Assembly: GCF_038432375.1 (NCBI RefSeq)
Contig: NZ_JBCAUS010000002.1
Coordinates: 310,001-374,000 of the forward strand
DNA from: Methanococcoides sp. LMO-2
Lineage (GTDB): Archaea; Halobacteriota; Methanosarcinia; Methanosarcinales; Methanosarcinaceae
Reading direction: 5' to 3'
Length of the DNA: 64,000 nt
This document shows positions 35,051-44,832 of the stretch, piece by piece (position 1 is the stretch's first letter; the number at the start of each line of letters is the position of its first letter). Made by a program: the position numbers and the translations under genes. Under the pieces are notes generated by a model. That model made no database searches, was not told where the DNA came from, and saw only the letters and a program-made list of their open reading frames with translations.

Positions 35051-35745
35051 ATCAATCTCTCCACTACCCTGAATACGAATATAATGTAATACGTAGATAT
35101 CACAAGCATAATTATGCCTGCAGTAAGGTTGATCTTCCGCTTGTATTTAACAAGGAATCTGATGATGCTCTTGCTCTTTGCAGTCGATATGGCTGAGAAT
35201 ACCAGCAACGGGAAACTGATCCCTATGCCAAAAGCCACAAAGTTCAGGAAATTTTCAATAAATCCCATACTTGTAAGCGATTTGGCAAAAAGGGCTGCAA
35301 TAAATGCCGGATTACATGGTACAACGATGGCACCGAAAAAGAACCCGTAAAGAAATGCGGTTAAAAAGGGGTTCCTGTCACTGCCAACGTTTGTTCGTGG
35401 CAGGAATTTCCCGATGTCGTAATCGATTATCAGCAGGATACTGATGATGAAAAGGACTCCAAAAGCAATGGGTGAAATAATTCCTACTACCTTTGTCAGC
35501 GATACCTGAAGCAGGGTTGTGAATATGAGTCCCAGCAGGGACATGAACAGGATCACACCTGCACTTATGATAAGTCCGAAGATCAAAGGCAACCTCTTGT
35601 TCTTCTCCTCACCTGATAGCTGGTTGGAAAGATATGCCAGAAATGCAGGATATAGTGGCAGTACACATACAGCTGTAAGTGGTGTCAGTAATCCAAGGGT
35701 AAATGAAACGAACAGGTCTGCCAAAAAGGCTGGAAGAAGTGCCAT
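35047..35745 (-). CDS. ccdA: CcdA/DsbD-type membrane thiol-disulfide transporter
   Basis: A 232-residue six-helix protein of the CcdA family, which passes reducing power from cytoplasmic thioredoxin to outside thiol proteins. The two redox Cys are in LTAVCVLPLYPAF and VVPCNPAFIAALF. It sits between the TlpA-like lipoprotein (2 bases upstream) and DUF3179 (4-base overlap). CcdA is needed for cytochrome c maturation in many organisms, and the window encodes a nine-heme cytochrome, but it may equally serve only its two operon partners. Confidence 0.9.
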   Translation of the reverse strand: MALLPAFLADLFVSFTLGLLTPLTAVCVLPLYPAFLAYLSNQLSGEEKNKRLPLIFGLIISAGVILFMSLLGLIFTTLLQVSLTKVVGIISPIAFGVLFIISILLIIDYDIGKFLPRTNVGSDRNPFLTAFLYGFFFGAIVVPCNPAFIAALFAKSLTSMGFIENFLNFVAFGIGISFPLLVFSAISTAKSKSIIRFLVKYKRKINLTAGIIMLVISTYYIIFVFRVVERLI

Positions 35746-35746
35746 T

Positions 35747-36289
35747 TCAGCACCCCTCCATTACCTCTGTGTTCAGTTCTTCAGCAGATTTAAGGCCTCT
35801 TGCCAATAGCCTTGCTTCTCCGTTCTCACATATGAGTATCACAGGTGCAATTGGTGCATTTACGACCGCGACACCGAATTCATCGATCATATCTTCTGTC
35901 ATCTCAGTAGGTGCAACTGCAAAGTACCAGTCAAATCCATTCCTTTCCGCATGATCGAGTACCTGGTCAACCTCTTCGTTTGGGTCTGTGTCAAGAGAAA
36001 CATGAGTTATGCTTTCTCCTTCCAGTTCAATAAGCTCTTGCATTTGTTTTTGCTGCTGAAGACAGGTCGGACACCAGACTGCAAAACTTTCAACAAGGAC
36101 AGGTTTTTCAAGATCACTTATTTTGAAGACTTCTCCTGTTCTTACATCCGTAAGTTCGACATCCCTCCAGTCAACAGTTTCTACCGGATCGCTATCTTCA
36201 GGAGTCTCATCTTCCACACAACCGGAAAAAATGACAACGAACAATATCAGCAAAACTGAAACTAAGCCCATGTTCTTTTTAAATTGCAT
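35747..36289 (-). CDS. TlpA/ResA-like thioredoxin lipoprotein
   Basis: A 180-residue lipoprotein (lipobox FSGC, Cys24) with a thioredoxin fold. The redox pair is Cys73/Cys76 in VWCPTCLQQQ, with ESFAVWCP in front and the cis-Pro in VNAPIAPVIL. Anchored outside, it is likely reduced by the CcdA protein encoded next and in turn reduces target disulfides. First gene of the TlpA-CcdA-DUF3179 operon. Confidence 0.92.
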   Translation of the reverse strand: MQFKKNMGLVSVLLILFVVIFSGCVEDETPEDSDPVETVDWRDVELTDVRTGEVFKISDLEKPVLVESFAVWCPTCLQQQKQMQELIELEGESITHVSLDTDPNEEVDQVLDHAERNGFDWYFAVAPTEMTEDMIDEFGVAVVNAPIAPVILICENGEARLLARGLKSAEELNTEVMEGC

Positions 36290-36403
36290 TTAAAGCCCCC
36301 ATTAAATATGGGGACTATCTGCAAATAAGTGTTTTGTATTCCAAAATCCGGAAATTTCTCACTTTGAGCTTCTTCAAGACCAAAAAAATGTTCGTTCTCC
36401 TGC

Positions 36404-38539
36404 TTATTCTTTAGATTTTAGCAACTGCACCATATTTTCAGGATCGTTGGTCGGTTTATTGCATTGCATGTCCTTGCACACATAAGCAGTTGCTCTGCCC
36501 TCTTTCATGGAATAGTTCTCAGTATATTTTGCTATCCTGGTGATGGCTTCTCCATTTGCTCCGGCTGGCTTGAATATAACAACATTGTTGGGCAGGTATT
36601 CATTATCAAGAGCTAAAAGCATCTTCCTGTTGTCATCTGAATCAAACTCTCCTGCAATCACAACTTCACTCGATGAGCCCAGTATGAAGTTCACACCGGA
36701 AAGGAAATGTGTGTATCCTATGGGTATTGCTGAAACGGTCCCTGAGAAGCTTTCCATCATTTCATGGGCTTTCTTTTCAAGTTCCGGGTTGCCTGTCATT
36801 CTTCCAAGGCGGATCAGATTTGACAGGGCGACCGAGTTCCCACTTGGCATGGCACCGTCATAGACTTCCTTTTTCCGGAAAAGGAGATTCTCCGAGTCTG
36901 CAGATGTCTGGTAGAGCCCTCCGTTTTCAACATCCTCGTAATTTTCCAGCAGGTATTCGTTGAGCTTTAATGCTGTGTTGAGGTAGGATGTCTCGAAAGT
37001 GCTCTCATAAAGCTCTATTAGTCCCCATATGAGGAAAGCATGGTCGTCAAGAAATGCAGGTGAAGCCGACACTGACTCTGCGCTTTCGTTGCACAGGTGG
37101 GAAAGGCTACCTGTTTTCATATAAGTGCTGGTAAGTATGAAGTCCGCACATCTTCTCGCCGTCTCTTCGTACCTCTTTTCCCCGACTGCCCTTGAAGCGA
37201 TGGCAAGGGCTGCTATCATCAGTCCGTTCCAGTCAGTGAGGATCTTGTCATCTTTAGATGGGTGTACTCTCTTCTCACGAACATCAAAGAGCTTTATCCT
37301 GCTTTTCTCAATGGAACTTTCAAGTTCTTCTATTGTGATACTGTATTTGTTTGCGGTCTCTTCAACACTGGCCACGCTGTTCCTGACGTGCAATATGTTT
37401 TTTCCGGTCGGCTGGTGTGTACTTTCATCAAGGAAATTACCATTTTCCTGAATGTTGAAATGGTCGATGAAGATATCAGCATCAGGATCTCCAAGGAGTT
37501 CCTTGATCTCATCGACATCCCATACATAGAACTTACCCTCAATACCCTCACTGTCGGCATCTTCTGCACAGTAGAAGCCACCTTCCTGGGATGTCATGTC
37601 CCTCTCTACATATTCGAAGATCTCTCTGATCGTCTGTGCATATTCAGGTTTATGCGTTGCCTGGTAGGCCTCTGAATAGGCAATTGCCAGCATTCCCTGG
37701 TCGTACAGCATCTTTTCAAAGTGCGGGACAAGCCAGGAGCTGTCCGTTGAATAGCGGTGGAATCCGAAACCGATGTGGTCATAGATCCCTCCGGCTCTCA
37801 TGGCTTTGAGGGTTCTCTCCACGATATCCAGTGCTTTTTCATCACCGCTCCTGTGCCAGTATCTCAGCAGGTACAGTAGGTTGTGCGGGGAGGGGAACTT
37901 TGGTGCATTTCCAAAACCTCCGTTCTCTTCATCGAAGGTGTCTTCAAGGTGTTTGAAAGCAAGATATAGTGTGTTTTCATTAATTGTTCCCTTTTCGGGA
38001 GGTTTTTGGGTGGCCTGAGCTGAGAAATGTGAAAGCACCATGGAAGTTTGTTCTTCTACTTTTTCAGGCTGGTCAGTCCAGACTCCATTAATCTGTGTCA
38101 GGAGGTCCATCAGGCCTATCCTTCCCGGAATGCTTTCCCTCGGGATATAGGTTGCAGCAACAAAAGGCACCTTCTCAGGTGTCATTATTATGGTAAGCGG
38201 CCAGCCACCTCTTCCGTTCATTGCCTGGCAGACCTCCATGTAGACAGCATCTATGTCGGGTCTTTCTTCCCGGTCAACCTTTATGGGAATAAAATTGTTG
38301 TTCAGAAGGTCAGCCACTTCCTGATGCTCGAAGGATTCCTCTTCCATTACATGGCACCAGTGGCAGGTAGAATACCCGATGGAAAGGAAGATCGGCCTGT
38401 TCTCCTCTTTTGCTTTCCTGAATGCTTCATCTCCCCACGGATACCAGTCAACAGGGTTATAGGCATGCTGAAGAAGGTATGGACTTCTCTCGTGGATCAA
38501 CCTGTTCGGTTTTCTGGTCTTTTCATCTTGGTTCAACAA
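36404..38539 (-). CDS. YyaL/SPATA20-family thioredoxin-domain protein
   Basis: A 711-residue protein of the DUF255/YyaL family: an N-terminal thioredoxin-like domain ([13 protein letters not shown], then [15 protein letters not shown]) and a six-hairpin glycosidase-like barrel ([33 protein letters not shown]). The role is not known. A TTG start at 38539 is preferred because AGGGGGT lies 7 bases upstream of it; a TTG 60 bases earlier has no ribosome site. It lies 115 bases upstream of the TlpA-CcdA-DUF3179 operon, on the same strand. Confidence 0.9.
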   Translation of the reverse strand: MLNQDEKTRKPNRLIHERSPYLLQHAYNPVDWYPWGDEAFRKAKEENRPIFLSIGYSTCHWCHVMEEESFEHQEVADLLNNNFIPIKVDREERPDIDAVYMEVCQAMNGRGGWPLTIIMTPEKVPFVAATYIPRESIPGRIGLMDLLTQINGVWTDQPEKVEEQTSMVLSHFSAQATQKPPEKGTINENTLYLAFKHLEDTFDEENGGFGNAPKFPSPHNLLYLLRYWHRSGDEKALDIVERTLKAMRAGGIYDHIGFGFHRYSTDSSWLVPHFEKMLYDQGMLAIAYSEAYQATHKPEYAQTIREIFEYVERDMTSQEGGFYCAEDADSEGIEGKFYVWDVDEIKELLGDPDADIFIDHFNIQENGNFLDESTHQPTGKNILHVRNSVASVEETANKYSITIEELESSIEKSRIKLFDVREKRVHPSKDDKILTDWNGLMIAALAIASRAVGEKRYEETARRCADFILTSTYMKTGSLSHLCNESAESVSASPAFLDDHAFLIWGLIELYESTFETSYLNTALKLNEYLLENYEDVENGGLYQTSADSENLLFRKKEVYDGAMPSGNSVALSNLIRLGRMTGNPELEKKAHEMMESFSGTVSAIPIGYTHFLSGVNFILGSSSEVVIAGEFDSDDNRKMLLALDNEYLPNNVVIFKPAGANGEAITRIAKYTENYSMKEGRATAYVCKDMQCNKPTNDPENMVQLLKSKE

Positions 38540-38771
38540 ATTGTACCCCCTTTGTTTTTCGGATCTGCTGTTATTATTGTATATCTTTTTCTTGATCAAC
38601 CTTTATTATAATTTGTATGGGTAGTTCTGAGATCTAATAATAGTTCTGCGGAATTCGTAAAAAAAGAATATGGAAAACCTTAAATGAATTGATAAATTAT
38701 GCTTATTAACAGTTTGGATATTAAAGACAAACTTAAAAACAGATTTTTTAGAATTTAATAGGATGAGAAAT

Positions 38772-39548
38772 ATGAACAAATTAACGGCATTTGTAGCAGT
38801 GCTCATGCTTGTTGCAGTTGTTGCATTCTCTGGATGTACCGATAACACAACAGCTGAAGGCGAGGAACTTGAGGCAGCTACTTTTATTGTGGGAACGGAA
38901 CCAACCTTCCCTCCATTTGAGATGACAGACGAATCCGGTGCAATTACCGGTTTTGACATTGAACTTATCAAGGCTATCGCTGAAGATCAGGGATTTGAGG
39001 TTGAGATACAGAGCATCGGTTTTGATGCACTGATCCCTGCTGTACAGAGCGGTAACATTGACATCATTGCATCAGGTATGACCATCACAGAAGCACGTGA
39101 AGAACAGGTTGACTTCAGTGCACCATATATTGATGCTGGTCTTGCAATTGCAGTCGCAGCTGATAATGGTGATGTTAGCAGTATAGATGATCTTCAAGGT
39201 CTTGTTGCATCAGTACAGATCGGTTCAACAGGTCATGAAAAGGCACAGGAGCTCATGGATGCTGGTGTCCTTTCAGAGGTAAAGACATTCAATACAGTTG
39301 ATGTTGTCATGATGGAGCTTGTCAACGGTGGCGCTGACGTTGTCATCAACGATCTGCCTGTTACCCAGGCATACATGGTTCAGCAGCCAGGAACCATTAA
39401 GATCGCAGGCGAAAAGCTGGAAAGTGAATCATACGGTTTTGCTGTCAGAAGTGGCAATGAAGAATTGCTCACCATGATCGATACAGGTCTTCAGAATGTT
39501 ATTGAAGACGGAACTTATGATGAGATCCAGTCTAAATACTTCAGCTAA
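38772..39548 (+). CDS. polar amino-acid ABC binding lipoprotein
   Basis: A 258-residue lipoprotein of family SBP_bac_3. The signal peptide ends AFSGC. The opening FIVGTEPTFPPFEM, GFDIELIKAIAE and DIIASGMTITEARE are the amino-acid-binding signatures. ATG 38772 has AGGATGA 5 bases before it; the ATG nine bases upstream overlaps that site. First gene of a three-gene importer; a strong hairpin separates it from the permease. Confidence 0.92.
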   Translation: MNKLTAFVAVLMLVAVVAFSGCTDNTTAEGEELEAATFIVGTEPTFPPFEMTDESGAITGFDIELIKAIAEDQGFEVEIQSIGFDALIPAVQSGNIDIIASGMTITEAREEQVDFSAPYIDAGLAIAVAADNGDVSSIDDLQGLVASVQIGSTGHEKAQELMDAGVLSEVKTFNTVDVVMMELVNGGADVVINDLPVTQAYMVQQPGTIKIAGEKLESESYGFAVRSGNEELLTMIDTGLQNVIEDGTYDEIQSKYFS

Positions 39549-39571
39549 ACAATTGTTCAATATCTCGATTT

Positions 39572-39607
39572 GATGCGTGGTTTTTTATATCACGCATCCA
39601 TTTTTTT
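39572..39607 (+). terminator. intra-operon hairpin after the binding-protein gene
   Basis: GATGCGTG (39572-39579) and CACGCATC (39591-39598) form a perfect 8-bp stem, followed by a 7-T run. It lies between the binding-protein and permease genes and would let more binding protein be made than membrane parts. Confidence 0.75.
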
Positions 39608-39625
39608 GTTCTAAGGTGATCTCAA

Positions 39626-40315
39626 GTGGACATTCTCCAATCATATATTGGTCATATCATCAATGTAATGCCAAGTTTATTGCAAGGTGCTGTGATCACT
39701 GTTGAAGTTACATCGTTATCAGTATTCTTCGGGACAATTATTGGCATATTCATGGCCCTTGGGAAATTGTCCAAATCAAAGATATTCCATTATCCAAGTG
39801 TTGTATATATCGATTTCATAAGGGGAACCCCTTTGCTTGTTCAGATACTTCTGTTCTATTATGGTATTCCGGGACTTATCAGTAGTGTCACTGGTGAGCC
39901 GCTGAGGATCGATCCTATCCTTGCCGGTGTGGTGGTCTGTAGTATCAACAGTGGTGCATATGTTGCAGAGATCGTAAGGGCAGGTATCCAGTCCATAGAA
40001 AAGGGTCAGATGGAGGCTGCACGTTCCCTTGGAATGAGCCATAGCCAGACCATGAAGGACATCATCCTGCCACAGGCATTCAGGAGGATCATGCCTCCTC
40101 TGGGCAACGAGTTCATTGTGCTTTTGAAGGATTCTTCACTTCTGGCTGTGATAGGTGTGCCTGAGCTGCTAAAGAGCGGACAGCTCTACGTTGCTACCAC
40201 CTTCGCATCGTTCCCGGTTTACATAGGTGTTGCACTGGTGTATCTGGTGATGACCTTGACTATCTCACGTTTAGTACATTATTCAGAAAGGAGGCTTGGC
40301 GTTGGCAATGATTGA
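39626..40315 (+). CDS. polar amino-acid ABC permease
   Basis: A 229-residue HisM/GlnP-type permease with five helices. GTG 39626 follows AAGGTGAT. It has the N-terminal [33 protein letters not shown] and the coupling loop [22 protein letters not shown]. Its 3' end overlaps the ATPase gene. Confidence 0.93.
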   Translation: MDILQSYIGHIINVMPSLLQGAVITVEVTSLSVFFGTIIGIFMALGKLSKSKIFHYPSVVYIDFIRGTPLLVQILLFYYGIPGLISSVTGEPLRIDPILAGVVVCSINSGAYVAEIVRAGIQSIEKGQMEAARSLGMSHSQTMKDIILPQAFRRIMPPLGNEFIVLLKDSSLLAVIGVPELLKSGQLYVATTFASFPVYIGVALVYLVMTLTISRLVHYSERRLGVGND

Positions 40316-41030
40316 AGTGCATGATCTGCACAAACATTTCGGTGACCTTAAGGTCTTAAATGGCATATCGACCACAGTTGAACCAAGCGAGGTGGTATGT
40401 GTGATCGGTCCTTCCGGATCAGGTAAAAGTACCTTCCTCAGATGCCTGAACCTCCTTGAGATGCCCACATCCGGCCAGATCTCAGTTGAAGGGGAGGTCA
40501 TAACAGATCCTTCCGTTGATATCAACAAGATAAGAGAAGAGGTGGGCATGGTGTTCCAGCGCTTCAACCTTTTCCCTCACATGTCAGCCCTGAAGAATGT
40601 AGCTCTTGCACCGATCCGTGTAAGAGGGCTTAGCGAGGGTGAAGCCAATGACAGGGCAATGAACCTGCTTCGAAAGGTTGGTCTGGTGGATAAAGCAGAT
40701 GTCCGGCCAGGTGCACTTTCGGGTGGACAGCAGCAGAGAGTTGCAATTGCAAGAGCACTTGCCATGCAGCCAAAAGTAATGCTTTTTGATGAACCTACCT
40801 CAGCCCTTGATCCCGAGATGGTGGGTGAGGTTCTCAATGTTATGAAAGACCTTGCAAAAGAGGGCATGACCATGGTAGTGGTAACCCATGAAATGGGATT
40901 TGCCAGGGAAGTTGCCGACCGCGTACTGTTCATGGATGAAGGCATCATCGTCGAAGAAGGTACTCCTGAGGATATCTTCTCTAATGCTAAGCATGAGAGG
41001 ACAAGATCATTTTTAAGCAAGATCCTTTGA
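40302..41030 (+). CDS. glnQ: polar amino-acid ABC ATPase
   Basis: A 242-residue GlnQ/HisP-type ATPase. Walker A is GPSGSGKST, the signature [13 protein letters not shown], Walker [16 protein letters not shown], and the switch His is in [10 protein letters not shown]. Starts at TTG 40302 (7 bases after GGAGG) or ATG 40308; both lie within the permease 3' end. Last gene of the importer. Confidence 0.93.
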   Translation: MAMIEVHDLHKHFGDLKVLNGISTTVEPSEVVCVIGPSGSGKSTFLRCLNLLEMPTSGQISVEGEVITDPSVDINKIREEVGMVFQRFNLFPHMSALKNVALAPIRVRGLSEGEANDRAMNLLRKVGLVDKADVRPGALSGGQQQRVAIARALAMQPKVMLFDEPTSALDPEMVGEVLNVMKDLAKEGMTMVVVTHEMGFAREVADRVLFMDEGIIVEEGTPEDIFSNAKHERTRSFLSKIL

Positions 41031-41156
41031 TACGAGTCTCTTGCTTATTTTTAGTTTTTTACTCCTTATTTTATCTCTCAGTTTTAATTTTTTCATACAA
41101 GTTCAAATAGTACCTTTCGTCTAACTTTGATGCATATTTTCATAAAGCAGAAAAGA

Positions 41157-41206
41157 GTATGATATATGTACAAAAATGAATTGGGGGCGTACAAAGTATA
41201 TCATAC
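41157..41206. promoter_or_regulatory. long hairpin before the orphan betaine-type binding protein
   Basis: GTATGATATA (41157-41166) and TATATCATAC (41197-41206) are perfect inverted arms, with a further TGTAC/GTACA pair nested inside. The loop holds TTGGGGGCG. It lies directly before ATG 41211, and may hide or present the ribosome site. Confidence 0.55.
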
Positions 41207-41210
41207 TTTG

Positions 41211-42083
41211 ATGGAAACTATGAAATCAGTTGCATTGATCCTGATATTGCTGCTAACTTTTTCTGTATCCGGGTGTACTGAACAAGCCGGTCCTAATGAA
41301 GGCGAAGATACTTCTAAAAAGGTAACGTTTGGTTATGTCCTCTGGGACGGAGAGGTTGCAAGTACTAATGTGATGCAACAGGTACTTGAAATGAAAGGTT
41401 ATGAAGTGGACATCGTGGCAGTTGATCTGGAAGAGCTTTACCGGGGTCTTTCGCAGGGAGATATAGATTTCACAACATCTGCCTGGTTGCCGGTCACGCA
41501 GGAGAAATACTGGAACCAGTATGGCGATCAGATAGTTTATGTAAGTCATAATCTTGAAGGGTGTCGCCTTGGACTTGTAGTTCCAGCATATGTGGAAATT
41601 GATTCTATTGAAGATCTCAATGCTAACAAAGAAGCATTCGATTCGAAGATAATTGGCATCGATCCTGATGCAGGTATAATGTATAACGCCGAAAATGCTA
41701 TTGTGGTATACGGGCTTGATTATACACTCGTTCCGGGTAGTACTGCCTCAATGACCTCCGATCTTGGCAGGTCTATTGCTGATAAAGAGCCTATTGTAGT
41801 TACTTTGTGGTCTCCGCACGGGGCATTTAGCCGCTGGGACCTTAAGTATCTTGATGATCCTGAAAAGGTATTTGGTTATGAGGACAACGTGGATACGCTT
41901 ACCCGTGTGGGTTTTGAAGAGGATATGCCCGGGGTATATGATGTTCTCACAAGGTTCCACTGGTCTCATGAAGATGTGCAGTTTGTAATGCTTAACATGG
42001 AGAACGGCATGTCTCCTGAAGAAGCTGCTGCAAAGTGGATCGAGAACAATCCTGAAAAGGTAAATGAATGGCTGGGTGAATAA
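41211..42083 (+). CDS. orphan glycine-betaine/choline-type (OpuAC) binding lipoprotein
   Basis: A 290-residue substrate-binding lipoprotein of the OpuAC/ProX class (lipobox SVSGC). The fold signatures are VTFGYVLWDGEVASTNVM, GDIDFTTSAWLPVTQEKYW and SHNLEGCRLGLVVP; Trp residues in the cleft suit quaternary ammonium ligands. No permease or ATPase follows: downstream is the 2-kb gene desert. It may use a transporter encoded elsewhere or act as a sensor. An upstream ATG (41166) lies in the hairpin and would place 15 polar residues before the signal peptide, so 41211 or 41220 is preferred. Confidence 0.85.
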   Translation: METMKSVALILILLLTFSVSGCTEQAGPNEGEDTSKKVTFGYVLWDGEVASTNVMQQVLEMKGYEVDIVAVDLEELYRGLSQGDIDFTTSAWLPVTQEKYWNQYGDQIVYVSHNLEGCRLGLVVPAYVEIDSIEDLNANKEAFDSKIIGIDPDAGIMYNAENAIVVYGLDYTLVPGSTASMTSDLGRSIADKEPIVVTLWSPHGAFSRWDLKYLDDPEKVFGYEDNVDTLTRVGFEEDMPGVYDVLTRFHWSHEDVQFVMLNMENGMSPEEAAAKWIENNPEKVNEWLGE

Positions 42084-43139
42084 TTTCGGTCTGCTTTTCA
42101 TTTGGTAGTCTGGTCTGGTTGTTTGTTTGGTTATATCCATGAATGAGTATTCTTTTAAAAGTATATACTTTATTATAACTATTTAATAACAAAGTATAGT
42201 CATATTATATTGTTTAATATATATTATTTACAACAATCCAATTTAAAAAAAGGATTTATAAAACGAATTATATAGGTAAAATCTAATAAACAGATTATAA
42301 CTAGTATATATTTTAATATATTCTTTATGGTATATGTATATTGAACAACATTTAATTTATATAATTGTTATATAAAATTGGCATATATTTTAAATGATGG
42401 TGTAATTTTTAGATTTAACAGATTAAATTATAGTATTCATTTGTATAATAAACTCTTTTATCAGTTATTGTAATTGGGATTCCTAGTACCTTTATATCCA
42501 GCTTATTATTATTATTATTATTATTTATCTCTTATAAATAGATGGCACATCTCATCTCAATTTTATATGCCTATATTTATTTAACATTTTTTAATTTGCA
42601 TAGTGTATAGGTTGTATGCTTAATTATATCTAATTCGCATAGGCCAACATTTAATTATATTTTGGCTGTTATTTTATTATAGTATTGTATACAATATATT
42701 TTATTACGTATTTGTTTTATTATATTTATTTATATGCATTTGTTCTTAACTTTATTGTATATTATATATTATTAATATGGTGCTTTGTTACATTTTTATT
42801 TTTTTAAATCTGATATTTTGATACTTTAATGTGTATTATTAACTATATATTAAATATACAACATTCTTTATTGTATGATACGTCTATTATAAAACATATA
42901 TTTTTAATGATGATATCTATTATATTTTTTATGTATATTATAGTGAATGTATTAGTAATTTTAATATTATAATGCTATATTTATATAATATTTTATTACT
43001 TACTTAGTGTAGATGTTGCAATTAGTATATGTGCAAATACACATAGCAAGAATTTATAAATTATTTTTAATACCATTAAATTTCATTAAAAGTTCGGTCA
43101 TAGTTTATCTAAAATTTTAAATTATTTTAGTAAGAGATT
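42084..43139. other. extremely AT-rich gene desert
   Basis: About 1 kb with no credible ORF, composed mainly of A/T runs, with a TTA microsatellite at 42503-42525. No origin-type repeats, IS ends or tRNA can be seen. Confidence 0.7.
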
Positions 43140-43216
43140 GAAGTTCTAGTGTGTTTAGAGTAGTCAGGTATTTTCCGAAATGATCATAAAAAAGACTTAT
43201 AATCCTTCCATATTCC

Positions 43217-43428
43217 TTATTCTTATATTATATAAGAACGGCAGAGTGGACTAGCTGAAAAGCACCAATTAACCAAACTCACGAATTACATAGTCTATGG
43301 GAATAAGCAGTAATGATCTTGCAGACCCCCTATTCTGTACAAAAAAGAATCGAGAAATGCATATCACATATGTCCAGGCCATCCATGCATATAGTCTTTG
43401 TTATATGAATTTCATGGTCTTTTTTTTG
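43217..43428 (+). ncRNA. candidate small RNA gene
   Basis: A GC-richer island in the AT desert. TTCTTATAT-T-ATATAAGAA (43220-43238) is a perfect palindrome that includes a good TATA box; about 25 bases later a non-coding stretch of near 170 bases runs to a T8 tract at 43418-43425. No ORF or tRNA/rRNA signature. The stretch carries CATAG-T-CTATG and a pair of self-complementary ATGCAT boxes. The evidence for transcription is only the promoter and T-tract. Confidence 0.35.
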
Positions 43429-43439
43429 CTCTAATTTTT

Positions 43440-43745
43440 TCTAGCTTTATGCCAAATCAAGTTCAAGATTTTGTTTTGCCGTTCCAAAGATGTTTAAAAA
43501 TTATGTTTGATTTTCTTGGATAAGTCGCTATGCTTTTCTGATAATTTTTGGATTGCCACGTGTATAGGTGGCGAGCAAAATTATATCAGAATAGCATAGG
43601 CAAAATGTCACGTAGTTTTTGTATGCTCTCAGGATCAAGTTCTCGAGATCTTTATGATTATTAAAGATCATATTTTTGTTTTGCCTGTTGCATTAAAAAG
43701 TGAGAGTTATTTATTTGTAGAATTTGCTCTCACTTTTTAATTTAT
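43440..43745. ncRNA. candidate structured RNA locus (hairpin cluster)
   Basis: Four structures in 300 bases: a long stem of arms 43528-43550 and 43576-43599 (about 21 of 24 positions pair) capped by GCCAC (43554-43558)/GTGGC (43568-43572); a hairpin GATCTTTA/TAAAGATC (43647-43669); and a perfect 14-bp stem TTAAAAAGTGAGAG (43693-43706) / CTCTCACTTTTTAA (43727-43740), which ends in T on one strand and could stop transcription. TTTTGCC occurs at 43474 and 43679, and its complement GGCAAAA at 43599. No ORF crosses it. It could be a structured RNA or a palindromic mobile remnant; strand unknown. Confidence 0.5.
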
Positions 43746-44167
43746 AGTGGTTTGCTATTTGAGATCATATAACTTATTTCTCTAATTATTTTGTGTTTTA
43801 ACAAATATATTTTTAAAAAAATGACTATGTTATTCTTGTACTTTTAGAGTTGTTGCATGTACACTCTGCAAGTAAAAAAATAGTAGGAACACATATGCAA
43901 AATTGAATCTATAAATTTTAAAAGTTATTTGACCATGGCTTAAAGTCATATAATTTTTATAAAGTTGCACATGATTTTTTTATATTTTAGTTTTGTTTGG
44001 AAATTATTGAACTTCTCAAATTAATTGCAATATCCTCTATAATTATCATGCCTCTAATATGTATCTTACTTATAATTATATATTATATTTTTGCAATTAA
44101 TTAATGTAATATTATTTTATTACACATCATATTTAATTAATGCAGAGTTTATAAAAATCAGATTTCA

Positions 44168-44722
44168 TTAAATTGTTAACTTAATTCCGAAAACATCCTC
44201 AAATGCCTGATATTTCTTCCTGGCATTGTAGAGATATTGGCGGGTGCATTTTTCCCCTTTTGCACGGGCGAACATTGCTTTGATCTCTGTAGGTGAAAAT
44301 ATGGTCTCGATCTGCTTCATGGGTATGCTATTCAGCATTTCCAGGTCATCGACCTCGTTGCTTACCTGGACCTCTTTGTTTTTTTGTTCTCTGGCATCAG
44401 GAATAGTTATGTCTATATTATCTGATGTGTCTGCAGGGATTGGTATGGAAAAGTGAGAGATAGCTACTTCCCGGACCCAGTTCCAGTCATTGTCATAGAT
44501 ATTTGCAGAGAGAGCTCCACAGTTCACACATTTACCTGCAATAACGAATTCGTCATCCAGTTCATGATAACTGAGGCTTGTGATGGTCGAACCACAGTCT
44601 CCGCAGGTGCCGATCTCATTCTCTTCAAGCTCATAGGCCGGGATCCGGCGTTCTCCTGCGTAAAAAAGATTCTCTTTTAGATCGTAGCTGTAGTTGTGAG
44701 TTTCGGGGTTTTTCATTTGCAT
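44168..44722 (-). CDS. hypothetical protein with CxxC zinc ribbon and C-terminal helices
   Basis: A 184-residue protein. Residues 38-70 form a zinc ribbon (GTCGDCGSTI ... GKCVNCGAL). A polar linker rich in Asp, Glu and Asn follows, and the last 45 residues are helical and basic (SPTEIKAMFARAKGEKCTRQYLYNARKKYQ), suggestive of nucleic-acid binding. No family recognised. Divergent from the DUF2551 gene with a 110-base shared promoter region, and next to the RNA-like gene desert. Confidence 0.7.
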   Translation of the reverse strand: MQMKNPETHNYSYDLKENLFYAGERRIPAYELEENEIGTCGDCGSTITSLSYHELDDEFVIAGKCVNCGALSANIYDNDWNWVREVAISHFSIPIPADTSDNIDITIPDAREQKNKEVQVSNEVDDLEMLNSIPMKQIETIFSPTEIKAMFARAKGEKCTRQYLYNARKKYQAFEDVFGIKLTI

Positions 44723-44832
44723 CCCTTTGCAGATAAATGCCTCTGTAGCACATTTATCCTATTATTTTACAAAGATATATATACTGCAATCTACATAATA
44801 TGTTTTACTGTTCTTTAGGGAGAATAATATAC

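Noticed and set aside
42503-42525. (TTA)n run as a CRISPR or regulatory repeat
   Set aside because: It is a simple microsatellite without spacers; no CRISPR-like repeat-spacer array occurs in the window.
43240-43430. The GC island as SRP RNA, RNase P RNA or a degenerate tRNA
   Set aside because: No SRP Alu/S-domain motifs, no RNase P conserved regions, and no acceptor stem or T loop could be found.
42084-44167. The AT-rich desert as a replication origin
   Set aside because: No cdc6/orc1 gene is near, and no repeated origin-recognition boxes with a G-rich core are seen. AT content alone is not enough.
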